NCBI RefSeq assembly: GCF_014863545.1
Contig: NZ_CP062260.1
Span: 6,325,001 to 6,389,000, forward strand
Length of the DNA stretch: 64,000 bases
DNA from: Paenibacillus sp. JNUCC32
GTDB lineage: Bacteria; Bacillota; Bacilli; Paenibacillales; Paenibacillaceae
Direction: 5' to 3'
A program made the translations under genes and the position numbers. Below are positions 62,868-64,000 of the stretch, piece after piece. The notes beneath the pieces are model-generated. The model did not search any database and had not been told where the DNA came from. It worked only from the letters and a program-made list of their open reading frames with translations. Position 1 is the stretch's first letter. Every line of letters starts with the position of its first letter.

Positions 62868-63812
62868 GTGATTGAAATCGAAAAGCCGAAAATTGAGACC
62901 GTTGATGTCAATGAAGAAGGAACCTATGGGAAATTCGTTGTTGAGCCTCTAGAGAGAGGATATGGCACGACGCTGGGGAACTCGCTTCGCCGCATCTTGT
63001 TATCCTCACTCCCGGGTGCAGCCGTCACATCGATTCAAATCGATGGCGTGCTTCATGAATTCTCCACGATTCCGGGTGTCATGGAAGACGTGACCGAGGT
63101 CATCCTGAACCTGAAAGCTTTGTCTCTGAAAATTCATTCCGATGAAGAGAAAGTGTTCGAGATTGATGCGGAGGGTGAAGGGGTTGTTACTGCTGGTGAC
63201 ATCCGTGCGGATAGTGATGTGGAGATTCTGAATCCGGATCTTCATATTGCGACGCTGGGCCCTGGAGCAAGACTTCATATGCGTATTTTTGCCAGTCGCG
63301 GTCGTGGCTATGTCCAGGCGGATCGGAACAAACGCGATGACCAGCCTATCGGCGTCATTCCCGTCGATTCGATCTACACTCCGATTAGCCGTGTTAACTA
63401 CGGCGTGGAAAATACGCGTGTTGGCCAAGTAACCAACTACGACAAACTGACGCTTGAAATTTGGACGGATGGCAGCATCCGCCCAGAAGAAGCCGTTAGT
63501 CTCGGCGCGAAAATCTTGACTGAGCATCTGTTCCTCTTCGTGGGTCTGACCGACGAAGCGAAGGATGCGGAGATCATGGTCGAGAAAGAAGAAGACAAGA
63601 AAGAAAAAGTGCTTGAAATGACGATCGAAGAGCTGGATCTTTCCGTTCGTTCCTACAACTGCTTGAAACGTGCCGGCATTAATACGGTACAAGAGCTGAC
63701 TACGAAAACCGAAGAGGATATGATGAAAGTCCGGAACCTCGGACGCAAATCCTTGGAGGAAGTTCAAGAGAAGCTCGAAGAGTTGGGCCTGGGACTTCGT
63801 ACGGAAGAATAA
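62868..63812 (+). CDS. rpoA: DNA-directed RNA polymerase subunit alpha
   Basis: A 314-residue subunit. The N-terminal assembly domain includes '[51 protein letters not shown]'. After an acidic/lysine linker, the C-terminal domain that contacts UP elements and activators is '[55 protein letters not shown]'. GTG 62868 follows AAGGAGGGG. It nucleates assembly of RpoB and RpoC. Confidence 0.97.
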   Translation: MIEIEKPKIETVDVNEEGTYGKFVVEPLERGYGTTLGNSLRRILLSSLPGAAVTSIQIDGVLHEFSTIPGVMEDVTEVILNLKALSLKIHSDEEKVFEIDAEGEGVVTAGDIRADSDVEILNPDLHIATLGPGARLHMRIFASRGRGYVQADRNKRDDQPIGVIPVDSIYTPISRVNYGVENTRVGQVTNYDKLTLEIWTDGSIRPEEAVSLGAKILTEHLFLFVGLTDEAKDAEIMVEKEEDKKEKVLEMTIEELDLSVRSYNCLKRAGINTVQELTTKTEEDMMKVRNLGRKSLEEVQEKLEELGLGLRTEE

Positions 63813-63849
63813 CAGATTCGGCTTAGCTTAGCAAAGGAGGGAAAAACAC

Positions 63850-64000
63850 ATGGCATACCAAAAGTTGGGCCGCGATTCCAGTGCGCGTAAAGCGTTGTTC
63901 CGTGACCTGGTAACCGACCTTTTCTTATATGAGCGTATTCAAACGACTGAAGCCAAAGCGAAAGAAGTTCGTTCGATCGCTGAGAGACTGATCACAAAAG
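63850..64000 (+). CDS. rplQ: 50S ribosomal protein L17 (partial, runs off the window)
   Basis: The first 50 residues are present: '[50 protein letters not shown]'. This is the L17 N-terminus. It follows rpoA as in the alpha operon, with AAAGGAGGG about ten bases before ATG 63850. The remainder lies beyond 64000. Confidence 0.95.
   Translation, partial: MAYQKLGRDSSARKALFRDLVTDLFLYERIQTTEAKAKEVRSIAERLITK

Overview
The window looks like a chromosomal core region of a Paenibacillus-type Firmicute. This rests on gene order and protein similarity judged by eye; no search was run. The order ctsR-mcsA-mcsB-clpC-radA-disA ... ispD-ispF-gltX-cysE-cysS-mrnC-rlmB-rae1-sigH-rpmG-secE-nusG-rplK-rplA-rplJ-rplL-rpoB-rpoC-rplGB-rpsL-rpsG-fusA-tuf-(S10/spc/alpha operons) is the Bacillales one. 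AGGAGG ribosome binding sites, GTG/TTG starts, a T-box, an L10 leader and CtsR heptads fit this. No IS element, phage gene, tRNA or CRISPR array was seen.

Layout. 1-540: end of an rRNA operon (23S 3' end, 5S, terminator). 690-2002: minus-strand autoregulated pair, an ArsR-type repressor and an SRPBCC-PDZ fusion. 2027-5835: two ABC transporter modules around a YtrA-type GntR repressor. 5963-10849: a sugar-acid/amino-sugar catabolic operon (amidohydrolase, DgaE-like PLP lyase, DgaF-like aldolase, PfkB kinase, GntR-UTRA regulator) with operator-like palindromes in front. 10953-15857: the CtsR-controlled proteolysis operon. 16181-19598: radA, disA and pssA. 19650-20109: a small unassigned gene on the minus strand. 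20326-29849: PIN/TRAM protein, isoprenoid genes, gltX, T-box-controlled cysES, RNA-processing genes and sigH. 30159-47194: secE/nusG, ribosomal stalk genes, RNA polymerase beta and beta', and the str operon. 47404-48723: a globin-coupled (HemAT-like) sensor. 48749-64000: S10, spc and alpha operons with secY, adk, map and infA, cut off inside rplQ.

Most of the window makes the transcription and translation apparatus. Accessory genes sit at its joints: the first 11 kb, between disA and yacL, and between tuf and rpsJ. The best candidate for something undescribed is a pair of structured intergenic elements at 15973-16076 and 24337-24455. They share loop sequences and show compensatory base changes in two helices, which points to a conserved folded RNA or palindromic element upstream of radA and of the cysES T-box. 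A second small element is shared by the 23S-5S spacer and the rplN-rplX gap.
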